Part shown: positions 1-5,863 of the stretch, one piece after another
How positions within the stretch are numbered: position 1 is the stretch's first letter
How the letters are laid out: each line of letters opens with the position of its first letter
Source: Enteropsectra breve
Taxonomy: Eukaryota; Microsporidia
Assembly: GCA_024243835.1 (NCBI GenBank)
Contig: JALPMN010000486.1
Location: 1 to 11,405, forward strand
Direction: 5' to 3'
DNA: 11,405 bases
The notes under the pieces: model-generated
What the model saw: the letters and a program-made list of their open reading frames with translations, nothing else
What the model was told of the DNA's origin: nothing
The model's database searches: none
Position numbers and translations under genes: made by a program

Positions 1-168
1 TGGTTGTTTCACTGCAATAGAATCACCTATTATACAGAACTTCTAGCATTTTTGCCTAAAAGCTCGCCTCTGATCTTTTATAAGATTCGGTGGATATACA
101 CCTGAATGTAAGTATTCATATACTTCTCTTTTTTCTTCTTCTGTCCTGATAAAAGTATACCTAGCCAT
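1..168 (-). pseudogene. Start of an integrase-type retroelement ORF, broken by a stop; runs off the window
   Basis: On the minus strand an ATG at 166-168 opens a 41-codon frame starting MARYTFIRTEEEKREVYEYL. It continues with the pattern HSGVYPPNLIKDQRRAFRQKC and reaches a TAG at 43-45. Past the stop the same frame stays open to the window edge and reads KFCIIGDSIAVKQP, which looks like a natural continuation (basic residues, then a Phe and Gly-Asp). I relate this layout (acidic-basic start, Tyr-Pro-Pro, then a basic RRAFRQK stretch) to the region before the zinc-binding and catalytic domains of integrase-bearing retroelement and KRBA2-like proteins. That is recognition from memory, not a search. 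The catalytic core would lie outside the window. A sequencing error at the TAG could also explain the break. Confidence 0.45.
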
Positions 169-508
169 ATAGGATAGATATTTTTCCTGATAAAATAGTC
201 TTATGAGAATTCGTAAAAATTTGCAATTGGATGTTTTGTAAAACTTAAGATGAGAGTAACAAATTAACTGAGGATCTTTGTTTGTTTATTTAAAGACTTT
301 TACTCAGCTCTAAGTAAAGACAAGCAGTAAGAACCGTCTTTAAGAAAAATTTTATGTGTTTATACACGTTTTATAAAGAGTAGATGCAAAAAAACCAAAA
401 CAGATGAGTATTTACTCTTAAAGTAGTTATAGGATAACTATTTTATGCTATAAGCGTTTTTATCACATTTTTAGGTATTTTATAGGGGGATAGTATAGGA
501 TGGGGGAT
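169..508. other. Spacer with no recognisable gene
   Basis: AT-rich sequence with no convincing frame on either strand. The last 40 bases (481-520) hold imperfect short repeats of a TATAGGATGGGGGAT-like unit leading into the first copy of the 68-bp repeat. Confidence 0.5.
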
Positions 509-576
509 TATATAGGATACGACAATTAATGAACGGCCAGATTTCGACATTATATTTTTCCATTTTCTTAAATAGG
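509..576. repeat. 68-bp direct repeat, copy 1 (reverse-transcriptase fragment)
   Basis: Identical to 2363-2430 except for one base (A at 541, T at 2395). Read on the minus strand it encodes LFKKMEKYNVEIWPFINCRI, the same peptide as copy 2 with Ile in place of Asn, then runs into a stop about 10 codons further on. The two copies bracket the Mutator-like element, with 1,786 bp between them. Confidence 0.9.
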
Positions 577-624
577 CGAACCGAGGCCGATTCGCCTAGC
601 GATTTTTTGGCCTCGGTTCGCCTA
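573..624. repeat. Perfect 16-bp inverted repeat at the left end of the Mutator-like element
   Basis: The arm TAGGCGAACCGAGGCC (573-588) is the exact reverse complement of 609-624, across a 20-base loop. The right-hand arm is the start of the element's left terminal repeat. The left-hand arm has the polarity of the element's right end. The structure therefore looks like a left end abutting a remnant of another right end. It could also act as a simple hairpin. Confidence 0.75.
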
Positions 625-728
625 GAAAATAAAAACAAAATGTAAAAAAAAATAAATTTATTTGATTTAAAAAAGCTAAAAACGTTACAGTTTACAGCGA
701 TAAAGACATTATTTTACAGTAAAAACCG

Positions 729-804
729 ACTAACCAACTAACCAACAAACCAACAAACTAACAAACTAACAAACTAACCACTAACTAAACTAACAAACTA
801 ACCA
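729..804. repeat. Imperfect 8-bp tandem repeat (AACTAACA-like)
   Basis: From 732 the sequence steps by eight bases: AACCAACT, AACCAACA twice, AACTAACA twice, AACTAACC, then less regular copies up to 804. It lies between the left terminal repeat and the transposase gene. The bias is strand-asymmetric (no G on the plus strand in the core). Confidence 0.85.
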
Positions 805-894
805 TAAAGTTATAAAAGCATGTAAAAAATAAAACTAACCTTTAGCTAAACATCAGTTCGTTAAAAATTTTTTAAGACTCTGTTCGCCTATAAT

Positions 895-2277
895 ATGGAG
901 TTTTTTAAGAGTAAGAGAGGAAAAGACATGGTTATTCATGCAGAATACATTTATAACAAAGACAGCAATAATGAAAATTGCATTAGGTGGAGATGCCAAA
1001 ATAGAAAGTGTAGAGGCTCAATAGTTACAATAAACAATGAAATTATTGAAACATCACTGCACAATCACTTAACAGATCCAATTAAGTGTAAAAAGTTATT
1101 ATTTATGAATAACGTAAAAACTTGTATTAGTTCTAGTCGTGCGGACAACCAGGAGCTTCTATCCTCTATAATTTTGGAGGCAGATAATGATGTGATTGGT
1201 GAATTACCAAGTCTAAAGAGCTTAAATAATCTAATTACAAAACAAAGAAATCAAGAAATAGAAGTGTTTAACTACAAGTACGAAGATATTCCAGAACTTT
1301 ATAAGAAAACTCTGAGAGGTGATCCATTTCTTGTATACGACTCTGGATATGATAGTACGCATCGTATAATAATCTTTTTATCGGATTATTTTAAAGAAAA
1401 ATTATCATTTTGTAAAACTTGGTTGGTTGATGGAACTTTCAAATCAGCGCCATCAGAATTCTATCAACTGGCAACTGTACACGGAATGATATTCGGCAAG
1501 AATTATCCCATGGCTTACATGCTGCTTAGTGACAAAAGTGAAGTATCCTACACACGTGCGTTCACGCAAATCAAAAACTACTCTATTAATGAGCCTGAAA
1601 GAATTGTTTGTGATTTTGAAATAGGTCTTACAAAGAGTTTGCGCATTGTTTTTGAAAATTCCCTTTTAAAAGGATGTAATTTTCATTTTGGGCAAGCGAT
1701 TTGGAGGAATGTTCAAAAAAATTTGCTAACTACAAGATACATAAGAGATGATTGCTTTAACACCTTTATTCGATCATTGCTTAATCTTACTTTTGTTCCA
1801 GCTGATCTTATACCAGTTTTTTATCGAAAAATTATCATACAAAATCAACAATATTTAACAGATGAAAATGTATGTAAGTTTATTGATTATTTTGAGCGTA
1901 CTTATATAGGCAAAATCGATCCAAATAGCGAAACACTAGTCCAGGGCTTATTTTTAAAAGAATTTTGGTCATGCTACGATTCAGTCATAAATGGGGAAGT
2001 AAGAACAATCAATGGTGTAGAAGGATGGCATCGTCATCTTAATAGTTCCTGTAGGGTTCCACATCCTAACTTAGCCAAATTTATTAGCAACTTGCAGAAA
2101 GAAGAAGCAAGAATCAGATTCAAAGTAACCTGGTTGGAACAAGGAAATTTTGATATTGCCGATAAAGATTATAAGCATGAGGAAAAGCTAAAGATTGCTT
2201 GTGGTAGTGTTGGCTATGTTTCTTCTGATAGTTACCTAAAGATGCTTGATACATTAGCCAGGTGGAAATTAAACTAA
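895..2277 (+). CDS. FLYWCH/MULE-domain transposase (Mutator-like)
   Basis: A 460-residue transposase that should cut and rejoin its own element. Residues 1-60 form a FLYWCH-type zinc finger: W32, C34, C39, H56 and H58 are in place. Residues about 174-280 match the MULE transposase core: VDGTF with D179, CDFE with D240, then the C261-x2-H264 followed by GQA that is typical of the family. NGVEGWHRHLN supplies the likely third acidic residue, E376, so the D-D-E triad looks complete. The frame is uninterrupted and sits between terminal inverted repeats, so the element may be active. The frame is open for 10 codons before the chosen ATG without another ATG, and the finger starts right after this Met. 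Codon choice is AT-rich, unlike the proteasome gene. Confidence 0.9.
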   Translation: MEFFKSKRGKDMVIHAEYIYNKDSNNENCIRWRCQNRKCRGSIVTINNEIIETSLHNHLTDPIKCKKLLFMNNVKTCISSSRADNQELLSSIILEADNDVIGELPSLKSLNNLITKQRNQEIEVFNYKYEDIPELYKKTLRGDPFLVYDSGYDSTHRIIIFLSDYFKEKLSFCKTWLVDGTFKSAPSEFYQLATVHGMIFGKNYPMAYMLLSDKSEVSYTRAFTQIKNYSINEPERIVCDFEIGLTKSLRIVFENSLLKGCNFHFGQAIWRNVQKNLLTTRYIRDDCFNTFIRSLLNLTFVPADLIPVFYRKIIIQNQQYLTDENVCKFIDYFERTYIGKIDPNSETLVQGLFLKEFWSCYDSVINGEVRTINGVEGWHRHLNSSCRVPHPNLAKFISNLQKEEARIRFKVTWLEQGNFDIADKDYKHEEKLKIACGSVGYVSSDSYLKMLDTLARWKLN

Positions 2278-2334
2278 GTAATATTTCAATTATTTTTTTC
2301 CGTACAATTTTATTTATTTTTAGATTTTACAACA

Positions 2335-2357
2335 TATTTTCTCGGCGAACCGAGGCC
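2335..2357. repeat. Right terminal inverted repeat of the Mutator-like element
   Basis: Reverse complement of 609-631 with a single mismatch (G for T at the fifteenth base from the outer end). It lies 57 bases after the transposase stop codon. Confidence 0.85.
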
Positions 2358-2362
2358 TAATG

Positions 2363-2430
2363 TATATAGGATACGACAATTAATGAACGGCCAGTTTTCG
2401 ACATTATATTTTTCCATTTTCTTAAATAGG
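2363..2430. repeat. 68-bp direct repeat, copy 2
   Basis: Matches 509-576 at 67 of 68 positions. It starts five bases after the right terminal repeat. On the minus strand it is the downstream part of the reverse-transcriptase fragment at 2363-2534. Confidence 0.9.
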
Positions 2431-2534
2431 TGTGCATGATTTACTATATGATATGCCTTGTTCAAGTCGATAAACAATGCAACTGTTCCCAACGAACTAT
2501 TTGTCTTTCTCTCTATCAGCTCGCCAATGCGGCA
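2363..2534 (-). pseudogene. LINE-type reverse transcriptase fragment
   Basis: The minus-strand frame starting right after a TAA (2535-2537) reads CRIGELIERKTNSSLGTVAL and then FIDLNKAYHIVNHAHLFKKM. The second part is motif A of non-LTR reverse transcriptases, usually F-x-D-x-x-K-A-F-D-x-V-x-H. The first (catalytic) Asp is kept, but the Asp after Ala-Phe/Tyr is His here. Only about 57 codons survive; no YxDD motif or other domain is present. Its upstream edge coincides with the end of a Tc1/mariner-type fragment, and its downstream edge is cut by the Mutator-like element. It is a non-functional relic. Confidence 0.7.
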
Positions 2535-2535
2535 T

Positions 2536-2661
2536 TAAAACAGCATAAACGGCTGGTTTTTTAAATCCTAATATACTTGCTCTATCCGCGGGAGTCTTAC
2601 CGTCTAGATATAGATTTATAATTCTTAAACGATTCTCATTCGAAATATAATCGTTAGCCAT
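2536..2661 (-). pseudogene. N-terminal helix-turn-helix of a Tc1/mariner (IS630)-type transposase
   Basis: From an ATG at 2659-2661 the minus strand reads MANDYISNENRLRIINLYLD, then GKTPADRASILGFKKPAVYAVL. This fits the first DNA-binding helix-turn-helix of Tc1/mariner and IS630 transposases: R-x-x-I-I-x-L-Y-x-x-G, then a second helix with A-x-x-L-G-x-x-K-x-x-V-Y. The similarity stops after about 42 residues, where the reverse-transcriptase fragment begins in another frame. The frame itself runs on with unrelated residues to a stop at 2497-2499. There is no catalytic D-D-E domain. The frame is open upstream to an ATG at 2724, but the family start is clearly at 2661. Confidence 0.65.
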
Positions 2662-2724
2662 GGAGACGTTTAAGAATGTAAAAATATTATTGTAGATTTG
2701 TAAAACTACAATAAAGGTAAGCAT

Positions 2725-3036
2725 TTTATTTTATCTACAAGCCAAGTTTGTTCCATGCTTTCTGTGGTATTCATATATTCATTTTGTTATTAAGAATGCA
2801 GTAAGTTTCTAAAAGAATTGTTGTTTCTATATTCGCTATTTGAAATTATTTTTTCTATGTAAAAAATACGTTCAAAATATGGTGATAAATAATCAAAAAT
2901 GAATGAAAAAGTCAAAATATGGTGAAAACCCCTGTATTGTTGTATTTTTACAATAAACGAAAAAATCTCGAATATATAAATCACTGAAAACTTTGAATTG
3001 TAAAAAATAGAACTGTTAAATATACTAAAAATGCGC
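2725..3036. other. AT-rich spacer with a 14-bp direct repeat
   Basis: No convincing coding sequence. The one long minus-strand frame (2790-2984) is only AT-rich Phe/Ile/Tyr/Asn composition. TCAAAATATGGTGA occurs at 2872-2885 and 2912-2925, 40 bases apart. It is on the upstream side of the Tc1-type fragment, where that element's own end might be expected. Confidence 0.4.
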
Positions 3037-3288
3037 CTATAACTCTATTATTTCAACGTCATCAAAGATCAGATCTTCATTTTTATCTTTTCAGTATTTA
3101 AAATACCATAACATCTATTTTTAGAGCTCTTGTGCCGTTCTAAGGTAATTAATGTTAGTTTCTGAGCATATTTAATCACCTTTTCTATAAAATTTACTCT
3201 GCGCATTTGTCCTAAAATTTATTTGAAAAACTTGATCTCCAGTGATTGTCAATTTCCTATTTTTTGTAAGCTCCCTAAACACAAGCTA
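3037..3288 (-). pseudogene. Unrecognised protein relic with two frame breaks
   Basis: Three overlapping minus-strand pieces read like one broken protein. Piece one (3172-3288) has no ATG and contains VFRELTKNRKLTITGDQVFQ. Piece two (3069-3206) could start at its own ATG as MRRVNFIEKVIKYAQKLTLI and continue to ILNTEKIKMKI. Piece three (3037-3084) reads KNEDLIFDDVEIIEL and stops. Each has a protein-like residue mix rather than the Phe/Asn/Lys noise of nearby AT-rich frames, and the acidic tail looks like a genuine C-terminus. I do not recognise the family. Piece two alone would be a 45-residue protein if real. Sequencing error at two spots is possible but less likely. Confidence 0.4.
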
Positions 3289-3410
3289 TGATTTATAAAT
3301 GAGAAACAAGTTGACTAAAATATACAATATTTACAAAGATTTAAGTTTTGCTCACTAAAAGTTTCCTAAGAATTGAGTTTTTGAAAGCATTTTTATTTTA
3401 GATATAAAAT

Positions 3411-3720
3411 ATGGCTGAATTTTTGTTTGAATGCCTCGATAGGAAGGCACCCAAGCAGGAAAAATCTTCATTTTACTACCATTCTATACAAGGATCACCT
3501 TTATATCGTAATGGCTTAGAATATGCCGCGCACTATTCAGAGGCCAAGGTCACCAAGAAGAAGTCTGTCGTATAAATCGCTCAATTCTTTCAAATGAAGC
3601 TTCTTTACGCATCAAGCACCCTAAGAAATTTAATGTGTTCAAGGAAAAGGCGGCAGGAATCATCTTTTAGTATGCAAGCACTGGTAGTCAAAGCTGCAGC
3701 CCACCACACTTTATCTCCTT
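3411..3720. pseudogene. GC-raised island of coding-like sequence, no intact frame
   Basis: By counting, 3421-3720 is about 43% G+C; the adjoining blocks are about 25% (3301-3420) and 28% (3721-3780). That is close to the neighbouring proteasome gene, which suggests former or short coding sequence. On the plus strand a 54-codon frame starts at 3411 (MAEFLFECLDRKAPKQEKSS) and stops at 3573-3575. The other two plus frames also stay open for stretches. On the minus strand a 46-codon frame (3605-3745) contains FFWFEGDKVWWAAALTTSAC but has no ATG, and another (3550-3663) starts MIPAAFSLNTLNFLGCLMRK. Strand and family are unresolved. A small real protein at 3411-3575 cannot be excluded. Confidence 0.4.
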
Positions 3721-3918
3721 CAAACCAAAAGAAATGTATATCGTACTAACCAGATATTAAAAATTAAGCTGTAAATGCAAAAAGCCCATATCTGATTTAA
3801 TCAAAGTATTTTAGTATTAGAAATTCTTTATTTATTAAATCATATTGTATGCTATTTTAAAGTCGCAACACTTTTTCCTTATGTCTTTTTATTCCTTTTC
3901 TTTCAGTCGTAATTTTTA

Positions 3919-3922
3919 CCCC
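3919..3922 (+). promoter_or_regulatory. CCC-type start signal before the proteasome gene
   Basis: CCCC lies six bases before the ATG at 3929, in the context TACCCCAAACATATG. In microsporidia a CCC-like motif just upstream of the start codon is a known mark of transcript starts. It supports 3929 over the in-frame ATGs at 3845 and 3881. Confidence 0.55.
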
Positions 3923-3928
3923 AAACAT

Positions 3929-4582
3929 ATGGAGTTTGAGCAGGACCATGGCGTATTCTCCCCAGATGGAAGACTAATACAAGTTGAATATGCACAGAAA
4001 GCATCCGAGCAGGGGGGCATTGCAATAATAGAGGCCACGGGCGATAGTATCAATATTGTTTATGAAAGCAGGCAGGCCAACCCCCTTCACATCCCCACAC
4101 CAAAAATACATCCGGTGGACCCAGAGAGAGGCATTTACATTCTGTTTTCAGGACTAAAGCCAGACACACTCCCGATAGAAAAGATAGCCCTTAATCTGAT
4201 TTGCAACATAAAATATTCAACCTCTGTGGACGTTGAGCTTGAGGACCTGGCAAGGAAGATCGGTGAGTTTAAGCAGCAGTACACAGTCGATGAGAGTTTC
4301 CGCCCGCTTGGCCTCCGAACCGTTCTTTTTGGCTTTTCTGATGGCGTCCCGCAGATTTATCTTATTGAAACCGATGGAAACTACACGAACTATTTTAAGC
4401 TGGCAATTGGGTATCGAGCTAATTTGGCGATGGAGTACATGGCATCAGACGACAACGCAACTATTTATCAGGCCATTTTGAAGGTTGTGCAGAGAGACAC
4501 CAAGAAGATAAAGAGCTATACACTGGATTCAAGCTTTGAACTGAAAGAGATGGAACCGTTAGCACTTGAGCGCTTGTTGTAA
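3929..4582 (+). CDS. 20S proteasome alpha-type subunit (alpha4-like)
   Basis: A 217-residue alpha subunit, one of seven different ones forming the outer, non-catalytic rings of the 20S proteasome. The N-terminal signature is clear: VFSPDGRLIQVEYAQKA at residues 9-25. FSGL (73-76), the helix around LEDLARKIGEF, QQYT (116-119), RPLG (125-128) and GF-x-D also follow the family pattern. No processed N-terminal Thr is present, as expected for an alpha subunit. The frame is open upstream with ATGs at 3881 and 3845. I chose 3929 because it puts the same number of residues before FSPDG as alpha4 proteins, and because CCCC precedes it. Alpha4 (PSMA7/Pre6-like) is my best guess from QVEYAQKA; another alpha type is possible. 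AATAAA (4587-4592, 4591-4596) follows the stop. It is clearly richer in GC than its surroundings. Confidence 0.93.
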   Translation: MEFEQDHGVFSPDGRLIQVEYAQKASEQGGIAIIEATGDSINIVYESRQANPLHIPTPKIHPVDPERGIYILFSGLKPDTLPIEKIALNLICNIKYSTSVDVELEDLARKIGEFKQQYTVDESFRPLGLRTVLFGFSDGVPQIYLIETDGNYTNYFKLAIGYRANLAMEYMASDDNATIYQAILKVVQRDTKKIKSYTLDSSFELKEMEPLALERLL

Positions 4583-4586
4583 TTCA

Positions 4587-4596
4587 AATAAATAAA
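4587..4596 (+). terminator. Polyadenylation signals of the proteasome gene
   Basis: Two overlapping AATAAA hexamers begin four and eight bases after the stop codon, giving the very short 3' end usual in compact parasite genomes. Confidence 0.5.
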
Positions 4597-4665
4597 ATAT
4601 TAAGAAATAAGAAATTTCAATTTTAAATGGTTATATTTATTTACACCTAAAGACAATACATGCCA

Positions 4666-4758
4666 GTTGATACTCTGGTTGTTGATACTCTAGTTGTTGA
4701 TACTCTGGCTTTTGATTCTGTGGTTGTTAATACTCTGGTTGTAGATACCCTGGTTGTT
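4666..4758. repeat. 15-bp minisatellite, six copies
   Basis: Six head-to-tail copies of GTTGATACTCTGGTT run from 4666 to 4755, each with zero to a few changes, plus three bases of a seventh. On the plus strand they fall in a frame that would encode Val-Asp-Thr-Leu-Val repeats (ATG at 4660, stop at 4906). The rest of that frame is AT-rich and shows no domain, so I do not call a gene. Confidence 0.9.
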
Positions 4759-4957
4759 ATCTATAAAATGTATTTTAATGAATTTGTCAGGGGTTATTTT
4801 CTTTATAATTCAGTGTTTTCTTTTTTCAATAAAACAAGGACCTGCAAAAATTATCCATTTAGTGCAACAATAGATTATAAAACTTTATTTTTATGCATTC
4901 AGCATTAAAGCGATCAGCAATATGAAAACAATGTCATACAAAACTCACTATAAATGC

Positions 4958-5087
4958 TTATTTTTCGTCCAATTGGGCTAATATGTCTATTACGATTTTA
5001 AACAGAATTTGCCGTTCGTTTTTAAAGATTTACTATAAGATCTCTTTTGTTCTTCTTTATATCTCAAGCTCAGATTAATGATTTTGG
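4958..5087 (-). pseudogene. Decayed C-terminal tail of array member P1
   Basis: Downstream of the P1 stop codon, a different minus-strand frame ends at a TAA (4958-4960). It contains IFKNERQILFKIVIDILAQL followed by DEK, preceded by RRTKEIL and two stops. Its helical pattern with a late LAQLDEK resembles the C-terminal helix of paralogs P2 (LDDLQKEV) and P4 (LADLNRKI). I read it as the old end of P1, cut off by frameshift and stops. The similarity is short, so chance is possible. Confidence 0.35.
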
Positions 5088-5306
5088 CTATTTGCTTGCC
5101 ACAGCTTCTTCATTATTGAGAATATCGTTTGATGTTAGCGGATTTTTCTTAATGACACTAGCTCTTGATTGCTGAATAACGCAGGCCCTTGCTTGCTGAA
5201 TAACACTGTCCCTTGTTCCTATAATGCTGGGTGTTTTATTTTTATCAGAAGCACATGCACAAAATCCTATTGCAAAACTGAGGAGCCTTACGTCACTAAG
5301 CATCAT
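5088..5306 (-). CDS. P1: short member of the secreted array family, probably truncated
   Basis: A 72-residue protein with the family leader MMLSDVRLLSFAIGFCACA (Cys16, Cys18), likely a signal peptide. Residues about 27-58 are four units of eight residues of the type Ser-Val-Ile-Gln-Gln-x-Arg-Ala; the last, SVIKKNPL, resembles the Ser-x-Ile-Gln-Glu-Asn-Pro motif of P3-P5. The DNA shows matching 24-bp units (5164-5187, 5188-5211, 5212-5235). The coiled-coil body of the others is missing, and a decayed tail may follow (4958-5087). It may thus be a pseudogene or a shortened but expressed form. GATTTAAA lies 23 bases before the start, much as in the large gene at 10286. The second Met (5301-5303) is an alternative start. 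No CCC motif precedes it. Confidence 0.55.
   Translation of the reverse strand: MMLSDVRLLSFAIGFCACASDKNKTPSIIGTRDSVIQQARACVIQQSRASVIKKNPLTSNDILNNEEAVASK
5164..5235. repeat. 24-bp tandem repeat inside P1
   Basis: Units 5164-5187 and 5188-5211 match at most positions (CTTG, then TTGCTGAATAAC in common); 5212-5235 is more diverged. In the minus-strand reading frame each unit encodes eight residues. Confidence 0.7.
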
Positions 5307-5329
5307 AACAGCTTCGTTCTCATAAAAAA

Positions 5330-5337
5330 TTTAAATC
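5330..5337 (-). promoter_or_regulatory. TATA-like GATTTAAA box before P1
   Basis: GATTTAAA on the minus strand, 23 bases before the P1 start. The same octamer stands 22 bases before the start of the large secreted gene at the other end of the array. The likeness in position is the only evidence. Confidence 0.3.
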
Positions 5338-5674
5338 AAAAAATTCTACTCAAATGAAATAAATTAAGTATTCCATCGAACTGCGAAAGCCATTTAACGA
5401 TTCCAAAAATCTCAGATTTATATTAAAGGCTGCGTTAAAAATAGTTGGCTTGGAATAACCAGTAATTGAATATTAGAATTGACGTTCTTTTCCCTAATTT
5501 TTGGCTTTGATATAATATTTTTCCTGTATATGTTTAATGCAAAATAGTAAATGTGGAATGAATAAGCCCATCACTTAAATAAATATATGTTAGATGTATT
5601 AAAAGTAGAGTTTTTGTGGTGACTTAAGATTTTCTTTTTATCTAAAAAGCCTAATAATACATGCTTTTTTGTAG
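5338..5674. other. Spacer with no recognisable feature
   Basis: AT-rich sequence with no open frame of interest, no clear repeat and no RNA gene that I can see. Confidence 0.4.
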
Positions 5675-5863
5675 TATTGTTACAATAAGACATTTGCTGA
5701 GATAAGGATGTATCAGTGTAATAGCCGTACTTGCAAACATAAATATAAACTGCAATTCAGCCGTATAAAACTTGTACCTCCTGCATTCAATACTTTTTGT
5801 AATGAATGTTCATGCATTATGCTGGATAAAAAATTAAACTTTCTAAAAGTATATGTAAAATAG
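5675..5863 (+). pseudogene. Cys-rich zinc-ribbon-like fragment, perhaps a transposase relic
   Basis: An open plus-strand frame from 5675 (after a TAG) to the stop at 5861-5863. From the ATG at 5708 it gives 51 residues: MYQCNSRTCKHKYKLQFSRI, then KLVPPAFNTFCNECSC and a Lys-rich end. C4-x4-C9 and later C31, C34 and C36 suggest metal binding. The YQCNSRTCK segment resembles the Cys-x4-Cys-Arg/Lys start seen in zinc-ribbon or FLYWCH modules of ISXO2-type and Mutator-like transposases, but no catalytic part follows. It lies on the opposite strand from the array genes, between P1 and P2. It could be a transposon fragment or a tiny real protein; the family assignment is a guess. Confidence 0.35.

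Larger units (their letters stand above)
609..2357 (+). mobile_element. Mutator-like DNA transposon with terminal inverted repeats
   Basis: Positions 609-631 and 2335-2357 are inverted repeats of 23 bp with one mismatch; both begin GGCCTCGGTTCGCC from the outside and then continue AGAAAATA. Between them lies one plus-strand transposase gene (895-2277). The left end also carries TTCGCCTA three times in the same direction (591-598, 617-624, 883-890), which could be transposase-binding sites. I see no matching 8-11 bp target duplication at the outer edges of the repeats, although Mutator elements usually make one. Instead a 68-bp direct repeat flanks the element. Confidence 0.75.

Noticed and set aside
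2790..2984. 64-codon minus-strand frame
   Set aside because: Composition is that of AT-rich noise and no domain pattern is visible.
3411..3720. Reading the GC island as a decayed histone H3 gene
   Set aside because: A few weak matches (an MPRTIQRPRS start and a PKEM near the end) occur in different frames and could not be joined into a consistent alignment.
3898..3906. Possible 3' splice site TTCTTTCAG before the proteasome start
   Set aside because: No matching 5' splice site or branch sequence upstream is convincing, and the ATG at 3929 gives a full-length N-terminus without splicing.
4233..4481. Overlapping plus-strand frame inside the proteasome gene
   Set aside because: A shadow of the well-supported alpha-subunit frame.
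4660..4908. 82-codon plus-strand frame with Val-Asp-Thr-Leu-Val repeats as a gene
   Set aside because: Coding potential comes only from a minisatellite whose unit is a multiple of three; the remainder is AT-rich Phe/Tyr/Asn sequence without a domain or start signal.
5169..5357. 62-codon plus-strand frame opposite P1
   Set aside because: Antisense to the 24-bp repeat of P1, with no family signal.
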